Shown here piece by piece: positions 1 to 4,894 of a DNA stretch of 6,405 nucleotides (within the stretch, counting starts at the first letter, position 1; each line of letters opens with the position of its first letter). The stretch is from Candidatus Yonathbacteria bacterium CG17_big_fil_post_rev_8_21_14_2_50_43_9 (lineage in GTDB: Bacteria; Patescibacteriota; Minisyncoccia; Phycocordibacterales; UBA1550): NCBI GenBank assembly GCA_002771015.1, contig PCUO01000020.1:1944-8348 (forward strand). The letters run 5' to 3'. The position numbers and the translations under genes are program-made. The notes under the pieces are model-generated. The model did no database searches. It was given only the letters and a program-made list of their open reading frames with translations, and was not told the origin of the DNA.

Positions 1-266
1 TTGATGTACCCGTCGATTTTGCGTGTTCTTGTTTCATTGGCGCCACACTTTACGTTGTATCCTACAACGATAGAGACAAGAAGCGCGCCTGTGTCGGTAA
101 ACACATGTCCGGCGTCCGCAAGGAGCGCAAGACTTTGGGAGACGATTCCGCCCACCACCTCGGCAATAAGTATCATACCGGCGATGCCGAATAGTATTCC
201 ATACCTCTTTACTTCACACCAGCAATCAGTTGGTATGTCACAGCCATTGAAATGACCTCTTTTCAT
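1..266 (-). CDS. Cation diffusion facilitator (CDF) family metal transporter, N-terminal part
   Basis: Reading the minus strand from the ATG at 266 gives 88 uninterrupted residues that leave the window at its left edge, so only the N-terminus is seen. Residues 45-58 (SLALLADAGHVFTD) match the CDF signature in transmembrane helix 2. H54 and D58 sit where the family places its transport-site metal ligands, and the His/Asp pair is typical of Zn-type members. Residues 24-42 and 59-70 are hydrophobic, as expected for TM1 and TM2. CDF proteins export Zn2+ or related divalent ions across the inner membrane by proton antiport. The short N-terminus before TM1 is unusual in carrying H5, C9, C15 and C17, a possible extra metal-binding patch (inference). 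An SD sequence (AAGGAAG, complement at 273-279) lies 6 nt before the start and supports it. The gene is divergent from the adenosyltransferase gene. The exact metal cannot be told from this fragment. Confidence 0.9.
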   Translation of the reverse strand, partial: MKRGHFNGCDIPTDCWCEVKRYGILFGIAGMILIAEVVGGIVSQSLALLADAGHVFTDTGALLVSIVVGYNVKCGANETRTRKIDGYI

Positions 267-309
267 CGCGCACTTCCTTTCTGTAAAGGTTCAAAATCTA
301 ACTAAATAT

Positions 310-338
310 ATTATAGCAAAAAAATACCTCATTGTCAA
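310..338 (-). promoter_or_regulatory. Consensus sigma-70-type promoter of the CDF transporter gene
   Basis: On the minus strand a perfect -35 TTGACA (complement of 333-338) is followed by a 17-nt spacer and a perfect -10 TATAAT (complement of 310-315). Transcription would start near 303, leaving a leader of about 37 nt that contains the SD of the transporter gene. The -35 box physically overlaps the -35 of the divergent adenosyltransferase promoter, so the two promoters probably compete for polymerase. Confidence 0.85.
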
Positions 339-360
339 TCTATAAAAATATCGGTATAAT
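332..360 (+). promoter_or_regulatory. Promoter of the adenosyltransferase gene, predicting a leaderless mRNA
   Basis: TTGTCA (332-337), a 17-nt spacer and a perfect TATAAT (355-360) form a strong sigma-70-type promoter. Only six bases separate the -10 box from the ATG at 367, so the predicted transcription start falls on or next to the A of the start codon. No SD sequence is present. This predicts a leaderless transcript. The -35 is shared, in overlapping form (TTGTCAA/TTGACAA at 332-338), with the opposite promoter. Confidence 0.85.
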
Positions 361-366
361 AGCTAA

Positions 367-897
367 ATGCTCTACACAGGCAAAGGTGACAACGGAACCA
401 CGAGCGCGTTTGGATGCGACCAACGCTTTTCAAAGAGCTCTGCGATTGCCGAGGCGCTTGGCACTCTTGATGAAGTGAATTCGTTTCTCGGTGTGGTAAA
501 AGTAAAAGCAGAGGCATCGGAGGTTTCAAAAATCATTAGTGATGTTCAGCAAAATCTTTTCACAATACAAGCCGAGGTTGCGGGTGCGGAAAAGCATATT
601 GGTGAGGAGAAGGCGCGTGAATTGGGAAAGATTATAAATGCGATTGAAACCGAGCTCCCGCCAATCAAAACATTTTTTGTTTCAGGCGGGACCGAGCTTG
701 CTTCGCTCCTAGACCTTGCGCGCGCGCTTTCGCGCAGGGCGGAGCGTCGTGTTGTAGGTGTTGCGGATGAAGGTGCTGTGAGAGTTGGTAAAGAAACGCT
801 TGCGTACTTAAACCGTCTCTCAAGTTTGCTCTACGCGCTGGCTCGACAAACGAACTATAAATCTGGTATAACGGAGGAACCGCCAATGTACCAATAG
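367..897 (+). CDS. pduO: PduO-type ATP:cob(I)alamin adenosyltransferase
   Basis: The 176-residue product is about normal length for a single-domain PduO-type enzyme. These enzymes transfer the 5'-deoxyadenosyl group of ATP to cob(I)alamin, making coenzyme B12, in the cytoplasm as a trimer. The N-terminal ATP-binding motif is visible as YTGKGDNGTT (3-12). The second conserved block, ARALSRRAERRV (118-129), carries the arginines and glutamate expected of the active site (R119, R123, R124, E126, R127). YLNRLSSLLYALAR (147-160) is the typical C-terminal helix. The start at 367 is chosen because the product begins exactly at the family motif and the -10 box lies six bases upstream. No other cobalamin gene is in the window, so the use of the cofactor is not shown here. 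A B12-dependent ribonucleotide reductase elsewhere in the genome would be a reasonable partner (inference). Confidence 0.93.
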   Translation: MLYTGKGDNGTTSAFGCDQRFSKSSAIAEALGTLDEVNSFLGVVKVKAEASEVSKIISDVQQNLFTIQAEVAGAEKHIGEEKARELGKIINAIETELPPIKTFFVSGGTELASLLDLARALSRRAERRVVGVADEGAVRVGKETLAYLNRLSSLLYALARQTNYKSGITEEPPMYQ

Positions 898-898
898 G

Positions 899-922
899 TA
901 GGTTGACACATAGGTTGGCACA
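899..922 (+). repeat. Imperfect 12-bp tandem direct repeat
   Basis: TAGGTTGACACA (899-910) is followed directly by TAGGTTGGCACA (911-922), with one mismatch. It starts two bases after the adenosyltransferase stop codon. It may be chance slippage. No function is evident. Confidence 0.5.
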
Positions 923-927
923 ATCGA

Positions 928-940
928 CACCTGACAGGTG
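928..940. repeat. 13-bp palindrome CACCTG-A-CAGGTG
   Basis: Six-base perfect arms flank one central base, between the adenosyltransferase stop and the tRNA gene. The form fits a dimeric regulator site. As a terminator it would be weak, because no T-run follows. In the remaining stretch 941-1011 I see no convincing promoter for the tRNA and no gene. Confidence 0.4.
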
Positions 941-1011
941 AAAATTAACAAAGAAACAGAATCGTGCTTCTGTCATGCGTTAAACGCTACATGTCAAATG
1001 TCTTTAAACAT

Positions 1012-1087
1012 GGTGGCTATGGTGTAATGGTTAACACTAGAGTTTGTGGAACTCTCGATCTGGGTTCAATTCCCAGTAGTCACCCCA
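1012..1087 (+). tRNA. tRNA-His (anticodon GTG), CCA encoded
   Basis: The sequence folds into a full cloverleaf. The acceptor strand starts with an encoded extra G(-1) at 1012 that faces C73 at 1084, the hallmark of bacterial tRNA-His. The D-stem is GTGT/ACAC (1022-1025 with 1034-1037) and the D-loop contains GG. The anticodon stem is AGAGT/ACTCT with the loop TTGTGGA, giving anticodon GTG at 1046-1048. The T-stem is CTGGG/CCCAG with the loop TTCAATT. The acceptor stem contains one G-T wobble (1016 with 1080). CCA is encoded at 1085-1087. The oddity is downstream: the last 11 bases of the tRNA are the outer part of a 28-bp inverted repeat, so a read-through transcript could pair the acceptor 3' strand with a complementary copy instead of with the tRNA 5' end. 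Confidence 0.95.
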
Positions 1088-1136
1088 AATACTACAAAAC
1101 CCGCCTTCGCGGGTTTTGTAGTATTTGGGGTGACTA
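1077..1136 (+). terminator. 28-bp perfect inverted repeat: terminator core plus inverted copy of the tRNA-His 3' end
   Basis: Arms 1077-1104 and 1109-1136 are exact reverse complements over 28 bases and enclose the 4-nt loop CTTC. The core AAAACCCGC-CTTC-GCGGGTTTT has the form of a two-way Rho-independent terminator. The arms extend well beyond such a core. The outer 11 bases of the left arm are tRNA-His positions 66-76 including CCA, so the right arm ends with their exact antisense (GGGGTGACTA and the preceding T). The hairpin would serve to end the tRNA transcript. The long extension is unexplained. Confidence 0.88.
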
Positions 1137-1137
1137 A

Positions 1138-1159
1138 GCTAGCCAACTGCTTGGTTAGC
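1138..1159 (+). repeat. Small hairpin downstream of the tRNA terminator
   Basis: GCTAGCCAA (1138-1146) and TTGGTTAGC (1151-1159) pair over nine bases with one G-T wobble around the loop CTGC. It starts one base after the 28-bp inverted repeat. It could be a second transcript barrier before the MFS gene. No T-run follows. Confidence 0.5.
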
Positions 1160-1180
1160 GTCTATGTCTATGTCTATGTC
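1160..1180 (+). repeat. Hexanucleotide tandem repeat (TCTATG), 3.3 copies
   Basis: TCTATG occurs three times in a row from 1161 to 1178, with GTC-like edges on both sides. It is a short microsatellite that could vary by slippage. It lies about 90 bases before the MFS start codon, upstream of the proposed promoter. Confidence 0.6.
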
Positions 1181-1195
1181 AGTTGTCTAATTATC

Positions 1196-1240
1196 AAACC
1201 TGTAAAAACTTTATGAAAACATCAACATTTTTGCAGGTTT
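1196..1240 (+). repeat. Inverted repeat immediately upstream of the MFS promoter
   Basis: AAACCTGTAAAAA (1196-1208) pairs with TTTTTGCAGGTTT (1228-1240) over 13 bases with one G-T wobble and a 19-nt loop. Its right arm lies where a -35 element of the MFS promoter would be expected and contains the TTGCAG-like sequence. It may be a regulatory site or a weak barrier to read-through from the tRNA unit. Confidence 0.55.
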
Positions 1241-1252
1241 AATGATGGTGTT

Positions 1253-1261
1253 TGTTATACT
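1253..1261 (+). promoter_or_regulatory. Extended -10 promoter of the MFS gene
   Basis: TGTTATACT fits the TGnTATAAT extended -10 form. The best -35 candidate, TTGCAG at 1231-1236, has a too-long 19-nt spacer, which fits reliance on the extended -10. Eight bases separate the -10 from the ATG at 1270, so the leader would be about two bases, effectively leaderless. The -10 lies in a small palindrome, TATACT-ATA-AGTATA (1256-1270). Confidence 0.5.
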
Positions 1262-1269
1262 ATAAGTAT

Positions 1270-2445
1270 ATGACTCGTTATCGTCCGCCGAGAAATGTTT
1301 TTTTAATCGGCCTCACAAGTTTCTTTAATGACATGTCCAACGAAATGGTGCTAGCCATTTTCCCTGCGTTTTTTACATCTGTATTAAAAGCGGGAGCTGG
1401 GTCTCTTGGGCTCGTAGAAGGGCTCGCTGATGGTACTGCGAATATTATTAAAATTCATGCTGGCAAATATTCCGACAAGATAAAGAAAAGAAAACCTTTT
1501 ATGATTTTTGGATACGGACTTTCTGTGGCGACCCGCCCGTTGTATCTACTAGTGTCGTCGGTCGCTGGTGTTGTCGGTATTCGCGTAACTGACCGCATTG
1601 GAAAAGGACTCCGCGAGGCGCCACGCGACGCTATTATTTCTCTCTCAACACCAAAAGAAGAAATGGGGCGAGCGTTTGGTTTTCATAGGATGTTAGACAC
1701 GCTTGGCGCGATACTTGGACCGCTCATTGCGTACCTCATTCTCCGTGCGTATCCTGAGGGGTTCAATATAGTGTTCGTAGTCGCTTTTATAATTGGTCTC
1801 ATTGCAGTCGCGTCTATTTTCTTTATAAAAGATATTGTTGGTGAGGCGCGCAAAGGAAATATTCCACTCAGATTGTTAGGCGCGTTTAATATTAATTTTA
1901 AAAAATATCTCGTAGCGCTATTTCTTTTGTCGGCAGGAAGTATCCCCGTGGCGGTGCTATTACTAAAGACTCAGCATTTAGGATTTTCGCTCGCGTCTAT
2001 TCCTCTATTTTATATGCTCTACAATCTATCGTATGCTGGTTTTTCTGTGAGTGCTGGAGGAATGAGCGACCGCATTGGCGCGCGTACAGTGATGCGTATT
2101 GGGTACGCCGTACTTTTGATAGGGTATTTTGTCGTGGCTCTCGCGAGCGGAGCGATAACTCTAGCTTTGGGTTTCTTATTGCTCGGACTTTTCCCTGCTC
2201 TTACTGACGGAGTGGCGAGAGCTCTTGCGGCGGAGCTTTCACCAGAGGACCACCGCGCAGGAGCGTACGGTCTTGTGAACGCGACTGCTGGATTTGGTTT
2301 GATGTTTGCGGGAATAGCAGGTGGGTATATTTGGGAACATTTTGGCGCGAACTACGCGCTTCTTGTCGGTGGTGTGTTGGTGGTGGTAGGAATTATCGTG
2401 CTTTCAACTGTCATTGCAAACGGGAAGGAAAATTTGGGATCGTAA
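1270..2445 (+). CDS. Major facilitator superfamily (MFS) transporter
   Basis: The 391-residue product is the normal size for a 12-helix MFS permease in the cytoplasmic membrane. MFS motif A is visible in the loop after TM2 (GKYSDKIKKRKP, 65-76) and a second copy opens the C-terminal half (GGMSDRIGARTVM, 263-275), showing the two six-helix halves. The stretch DRIGKGLREAPRDA (108-121) is a charged loop that recurs in a subgroup of bacterial MFS efflux-type proteins. F19, N20, D21 and E25 in TM1 are candidate polar transport residues (inference). The substrate cannot be told. An in-frame TTG at 1252 would add six residues. I prefer the ATG at 1270 because the -10 box and palindrome occupy 1253-1270 and no SD precedes either codon. 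The gene stands alone between the tRNA unit and a two-way terminator. Confidence 0.88.
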   Translation: MTRYRPPRNVFLIGLTSFFNDMSNEMVLAIFPAFFTSVLKAGAGSLGLVEGLADGTANIIKIHAGKYSDKIKKRKPFMIFGYGLSVATRPLYLLVSSVAGVVGIRVTDRIGKGLREAPRDAIISLSTPKEEMGRAFGFHRMLDTLGAILGPLIAYLILRAYPEGFNIVFVVAFIIGLIAVASIFFIKDIVGEARKGNIPLRLLGAFNINFKKYLVALFLLSAGSIPVAVLLLKTQHLGFSLASIPLFYMLYNLSYAGFSVSAGGMSDRIGARTVMRIGYAVLLIGYFVVALASGAITLALGFLLLGLFPALTDGVARALAAELSPEDHRAGAYGLVNATAGFGLMFAGIAGGYIWEHFGANYALLVGGVLVVVGIIVLSTVIANGKENLGS

Positions 2446-2450
2446 AAAAG

Positions 2451-2506
2451 AAAAACCCCTTAATCAGAAAATCTACGTCTTGGACGTAAACTGATTTGGG
2501 GGTTTT
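2451..2506. terminator. Two-way Rho-independent terminator between convergent genes
   Basis: AAAACCCC (2452-2459) pairs with GGGGTTTT (2499-2506). AATCAG and CTGATT extend the stem after a two-base mismatch, and ACGTC-TTG-GACGT closes the tip. It lies six bases after the MFS stop codon and ten bases before the stop of the convergent small gene. On the minus strand it is followed by a long T-rich tract, so it should work well in that direction too. Confidence 0.8.
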
Positions 2507-2516
2507 ACACTGGCGT

Positions 2517-2801
2517 TCATTGCCTAATGAGAACGTCTGTTTTCTCCACATACATTGAGTACATATCATCGGCAACATTTTTAAGAATGGCTGCTTCTCT
2601 TATTTTGTCTTGGTCAGTTGGAAACTGTCGAAGCCTTGTTGCATCAAGGAATATTTTGAATATTTTGACACGACACATGATTTTCTTTGAGAGCGCTTTG
2701 TAGTCGCAATCGCGCGGCAGTGTTTCAGAGCAGATCCATATATACGCACTGTATGTCTTTTGTGCAACGAGCAAGCAAACTAGATTGAAAAGGTATTTCA
2801 T
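2517..2801 (-). CDS. Small hypothetical protein (94 aa)
   Basis: I do not recognise this protein. The case for a real gene is a strong SD (GGAGGAG, complement at 2805-2811) three bases before the ATG at 2801, an ending just before a shared terminator, and no competing gene on the other strand. The N-terminus (KYLFNLVCLLVA, 2-13) is hydrophobic behind one lysine, like a short membrane-inserting or signal-like segment, but no clear cleavage site follows. The rest is charged and helix-prone, with cysteines at 9, 24, 32 and 43. It is one of the two genes here with a proper SD, which points to a transcript with a leader. The SD spacing is short. No promoter for it is convincing. A TTGCGT/TATCGT pair on the minus strand around 2850-2875 is a weak candidate. 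Confidence 0.6.
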   Translation of the reverse strand: MKYLFNLVCLLVAQKTYSAYIWICSETLPRDCDYKALSKKIMCRVKIFKIFLDATRLRQFPTDQDKIREAAILKNVADDMYSMYVEKTDVLIRQ

Positions 2802-2892
2802 TTTCTCCTCCGTTTGTTATCAATAGGAAACTACCTGCCAGAAACGATACCACAAGACACATATTTACGCAAGACTCGCTGGCTGGTGTACA

Positions 2893-2962
2893 CCCACACC
2901 TACTTTTCGTATTTTCAATATATGAAAATATTGCAAAAGGCTATACGAAAAGTAGGTGTGGG
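2893..2962 (+). repeat. Inverted repeat with 20-bp perfect arms abutting a -10 box
   Basis: Arms 2893-2912 and 2943-2962 are exact reverse complements over 20 bases around a 30-nt loop. After one A-G mismatch, three more Watson-Crick pairs (C2891-G2964, A2890-T2965, T2889-A2966) carry the symmetry into the first two bases of the TATAAT of the next promoter. Inside the structure a nested hairpin ATTTTCA-ATATA-TGAAAAT (2911-2929) is possible. The right arm fills the spacer and -35 region of the DUF1189-like gene's promoter. It lies between two divergent genes (starts at 2801 and 2977), so a terminator role is unlikely, and a DNA or regulatory role is more plausible (inference). Confidence 0.85.
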
Positions 2963-2964
2963 GG

Positions 2965-2970
2965 TATAAT
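2965..2970 (+). promoter_or_regulatory. -10 box of the DUF1189-like gene, predicting a leaderless mRNA
   Basis: A perfect TATAAT lies six bases before the ATG at 2977, the same distance as in the adenosyltransferase gene. The expected transcription start therefore falls on the start codon. No -35 match exists 16-18 nt upstream, and no TG extension is present. That space is the right arm of the 20-bp inverted repeat, so an activator or the DNA structure may replace the -35 (inference). Confidence 0.65.
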
Positions 2971-2976
2971 GACGAG

Positions 2977-3828
2977 ATGAAAACCATTTTTGAAACATTT
3001 AAAAAGAGCATTTACAACCCAGCATTTTATCAGAATGCGGTTACAACGCCACTGTCTGACATTGTTCGTTATTATATAAAGTTCTCGCTCCTTCTTTCTG
3101 TGGTGATGACAGTTTACCTAGGCGTAGCACTCGTTCCTCAAGGGATTAGATTTGTGAAAGAGCGCGCGCCGGAGCTGGTAAGGAGTCATTTTCCTGCAGA
3201 GCTCACTATTAATATTGAAAAAGGAATCGCGTCAGTGAATGTTAACGAGCCGTATATTATTTTTGGCAAAAACGGTCCACAGGCTGTTTTGAAAGAGCAG
3301 GGGCTTGAGAGCATGCTTGTGATTGACACAAAAAACGATTTCAATAAAAATAAATTTGATGAGTACAAAACATTTGCGCTTCTCACAAAAACAGAAATCA
3401 TAACAAGGAGCAACAGTGGTCAAATTACAATTCAAGATTTGCGCGGGGTGCCAGACGCGTCCATAAATCAGAAGTGGGTGCTATCTTGGGTAGAAAAAAC
3501 CAACAACTCGCTTGTTGCCATTGTATTCGTCGGTATCATCGGAGTATTCATCGCAATGTTGTTTGGGTATCTGAAATATTTTATTGTACTTTTTTTATTT
3601 GCTCTTATCCCGCGTCTTATCGCATATATAAAAAAGATACCTTTGTCATACAGTGGAGCATATAGGATTAGTCTCTACGCGATAGTTCCTGCGCTCGCTC
3701 TTAAAACACTCGTGAATATTTTCGGTGTCTTCTTTGTGCCCGCGTACTTCACTCTTCTTTTGTTTATGCTTATTGTGGCAATAAATATGAAGGAGTCAGA
3801 AGAGTCGACATTGTTTGAAACTAAATAA
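2977..3828 (+). CDS. DUF1189-like multi-pass membrane protein
   Basis: The 283-residue product has the layout of DUF1189 proteins (a family best known from Firmicutes). A short N-terminus with FETFKKSIYNP (5-15) leads to one membrane helix (about 36-57). An outer domain of about 120 residues follows, containing PYIIFGKNG (92-100) and MLVIDTKND (113-121). The C-terminal membrane part has about four helices (about 178-198, 200-218, 228-250, 253-270), with SYSGAYRISLYAIVP (224-238) resembling the family's conserved segment. No enzymatic motif is seen, and the role is unknown. An in-frame GTG at 2956 would add seven residues, but it lies inside the inverted repeat and upstream of the -10 box, so the ATG at 2977 is preferred. 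The LUD-domain gene starts four bases after its stop, indicating co-transcription. Family assignment is from remembered architecture, not from a search. Confidence 0.72.
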   Translation: MKTIFETFKKSIYNPAFYQNAVTTPLSDIVRYYIKFSLLLSVVMTVYLGVALVPQGIRFVKERAPELVRSHFPAELTINIEKGIASVNVNEPYIIFGKNGPQAVLKEQGLESMLVIDTKNDFNKNKFDEYKTFALLTKTEIITRSNSGQITIQDLRGVPDASINQKWVLSWVEKTNNSLVAIVFVGIIGVFIAMLFGYLKYFIVLFLFALIPRLIAYIKKIPLSYSGAYRISLYAIVPALALKTLVNIFGVFFVPAYFTLLLFMLIVAINMKESEESTLFETK

Positions 3829-3832
3829 AAAT

Positions 3833-4444
3833 ATGTATACAGATATTCCATCAGACGAGGTTATTGCAAAAGTTGTAGAGAACTTGAAGGAGCGCAATAT
3901 CACGCCGATTATTGTTGATACCAAGGAAGAAGCATTCACTGAAATTAAAAAACTTATTCCAAAAGGCGGTTCCGTGATGAACGGTTCTTCAAAAACGCTG
4001 AATGAAATTGGCTTTGTAGACTATTTGAAAGAAGGAAATCATGGGTGGGACAATGTGCATGAAAATATTTTGAAAGAAAAAGACAAAGCGAAACAAGCGC
4101 GTCTTCGCAAGGAGTCGGTGCTCGCGGATTATTTTCTAGGTAGTGTGCACGCTATTACAGAGGCTGGGCAACTTATGGTTGCTTCTGCATCTGGTAGCCA
4201 GATTCCAAGCTATGCGTTTACTTCAGACAATGTGATTTGGGTTGCGAGCGCAAATAAGATTGTTGCTGACCGCGAGGCGGGATTCAAGCGCATTGAGGAC
4301 TACGTATCCCCACTCGAGAATAAGCATATGCAAAGCATCGGCTATCCCGGAAGCACCATCGGTCGCGTGCTTATCATTGAACGCGAGATAATGCCAAACC
4401 GAAAAATTACGCTAATTTTTGTGAAAGAAAAATTAGGATTCTAG
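3833..4444 (+). CDS. LUD-domain (LutC/YkgG-like) protein
   Basis: The 203-residue product matches the single-domain LUD (DUF162) family. A segment with GGSVMNGSSKTLNEIGF (45-61) is followed by a helical stretch. Then comes the conserved core: ITEAGQLMVASASGSQ (108-123), NVIWVASANKIV (133-144), and a C-terminal GYPGSTIGRVLIIE (170-183). LUD proteins include LutC, part of an iron-sulfur lactate oxidation complex. Here no LutA, LutB or [4Fe-4S] partner is adjacent, so a lactate role cannot be claimed. An in-frame TTG at 3815 would overlap the upstream gene. The ATG at 3833, four bases after the upstream stop, is preferred. There is no SD, so translation is probably coupled to the upstream gene. 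Its last 12 bases overlap the end of the convergent VKOR gene, leaving no room for a separate terminator. Confidence 0.85.
   Translation: MYTDIPSDEVIAKVVENLKERNITPIIVDTKEEAFTEIKKLIPKGGSVMNGSSKTLNEIGFVDYLKEGNHGWDNVHENILKEKDKAKQARLRKESVLADYFLGSVHAITEAGQLMVASASGSQIPSYAFTSDNVIWVASANKIVADREAGFKRIEDYVSPLENKHMQSIGYPGSTIGRVLIIEREIMPNRKITLIFVKEKLGF
4402..4435. repeat. Three mutually complementary 8-mers at the convergent gene ends
   Basis: AAAAATTA (4402-4409), TAATTTTT (4413-4420) and AAAAATTA (4428-4435) lie in the last codons of the LUD gene and reach the VKOR stop. The middle copy can pair with either neighbour, giving two alternative 8-bp A/T hairpins with loops of 3 and 7 nt. They may slow polymerase where two genes converge, but an all-A/T stem is a weak terminator and A/T-rich coding sequence could produce this by chance. 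Confidence 0.45.
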
Positions 4445-4894
4445 TTGAGCAACGTCCGTTTTGAGTTTTCGCCAAATAATAATCCCAAGCGCAAACAGAA
4501 TCGTTGAAATAATCGCAGACAAAATACAGTAGACGCAAAATGCCTTGATGAGGAATTTTTGAACATAGATGAAGTATAGAGAAGAGAGAAAACCGAGAGT
4601 TGTGGCGAAAGTAATAAGTTTTCCTACAAGGAGATTTTTTGTGTCTATATATATAAGAGCAAGAAATCCAATGCCAAGGTAGAATATGACACCCCACGCG
4701 GATAGTGGAACACCAAACAGCACCGAATGTTGAGATTTTGACACAGCATCGCATCCGCTTGTTATGAAGCATGGAATTGGCGCGCCAGACACACGCTTTG
4801 CTAGAAGAAATGCTGAGTCAGTGAAGCCGACTAGCGCGAGCGCGATGAGCGACCAGAGTATCCAAGCAGAGATGTTAGGGGTGCGTGATTGCAT
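4433..4894 (-). CDS. VKOR family membrane oxidoreductase (disulfide bond formation)
   Basis: The 153-residue product is a compact bacterial vitamin K epoxide reductase homologue. It re-oxidises a DsbA-like partner by passing electrons to quinone in the membrane. Four or five hydrophobic helices are visible (about 10-31, 64-83, 91-111, 116-141). The loop cysteine pair C42-x5-C48 (CFITSGC) and the active-site C120-V-Y-C123 are both present, as is the conserved FGVPLSAWG (60-68). There is no fused thioredoxin domain. That job fits the DsbA-like protein just upstream, whose end overlaps this start by 20 bases. The ATG at 4894 is preferred because the product then begins shortly before the first helix. 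An in-frame ATG at 4951 would overlap the upstream gene by 77 bases. No clear SD is seen, so translation is probably coupled. Confidence 0.9.
   Translation of the reverse strand: MQSRTPNISAWILWSLIALALVGFTDSAFLLAKRVSGAPIPCFITSGCDAVSKSQHSVLFGVPLSAWGVIFYLGIGFLALIYIDTKNLLVGKLITFATTLGFLSSLYFIYVQKFLIKAFCVYCILSAIISTILFALGIIIWRKLKTDVAQLES

Noticed and set aside
1..255. Plus-strand open frame of 84 codons at the left edge
   Set aside because: It is the antisense shadow of the CDF transporter, whose family signature is clear on the minus strand and which has a promoter and SD.
903..908. TTGACA as a -35 box for the tRNA gene
   Set aside because: No -10 lies 16-18 nt downstream, and the tRNA begins more than 100 nt away.
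665..976. Minus-strand open frame of 103 codons
   Set aside because: It lies antisense to the conserved C-terminal half of the adenosyltransferase and has no recognisable domain.
1077..1180. Inverted and tandem repeats considered as a CRISPR array or an integrated element's att site
   Set aside because: There are no regularly spaced direct repeats with unique spacers and no integrase gene, and the duplicated tRNA end is inverted, not direct.
2653..2667. 15-base sequence ATTTTGAATATTTTG found again at 5552-5566
   Set aside because: It is almost only A/T, one copy is inside a coding region, and the flanks differ, so chance is likely.
4407..4772. Minus-strand open frame of 121 codons
   Set aside because: It is a different frame of the VKOR gene; the VKOR frame carries the CxxC motif and helices.
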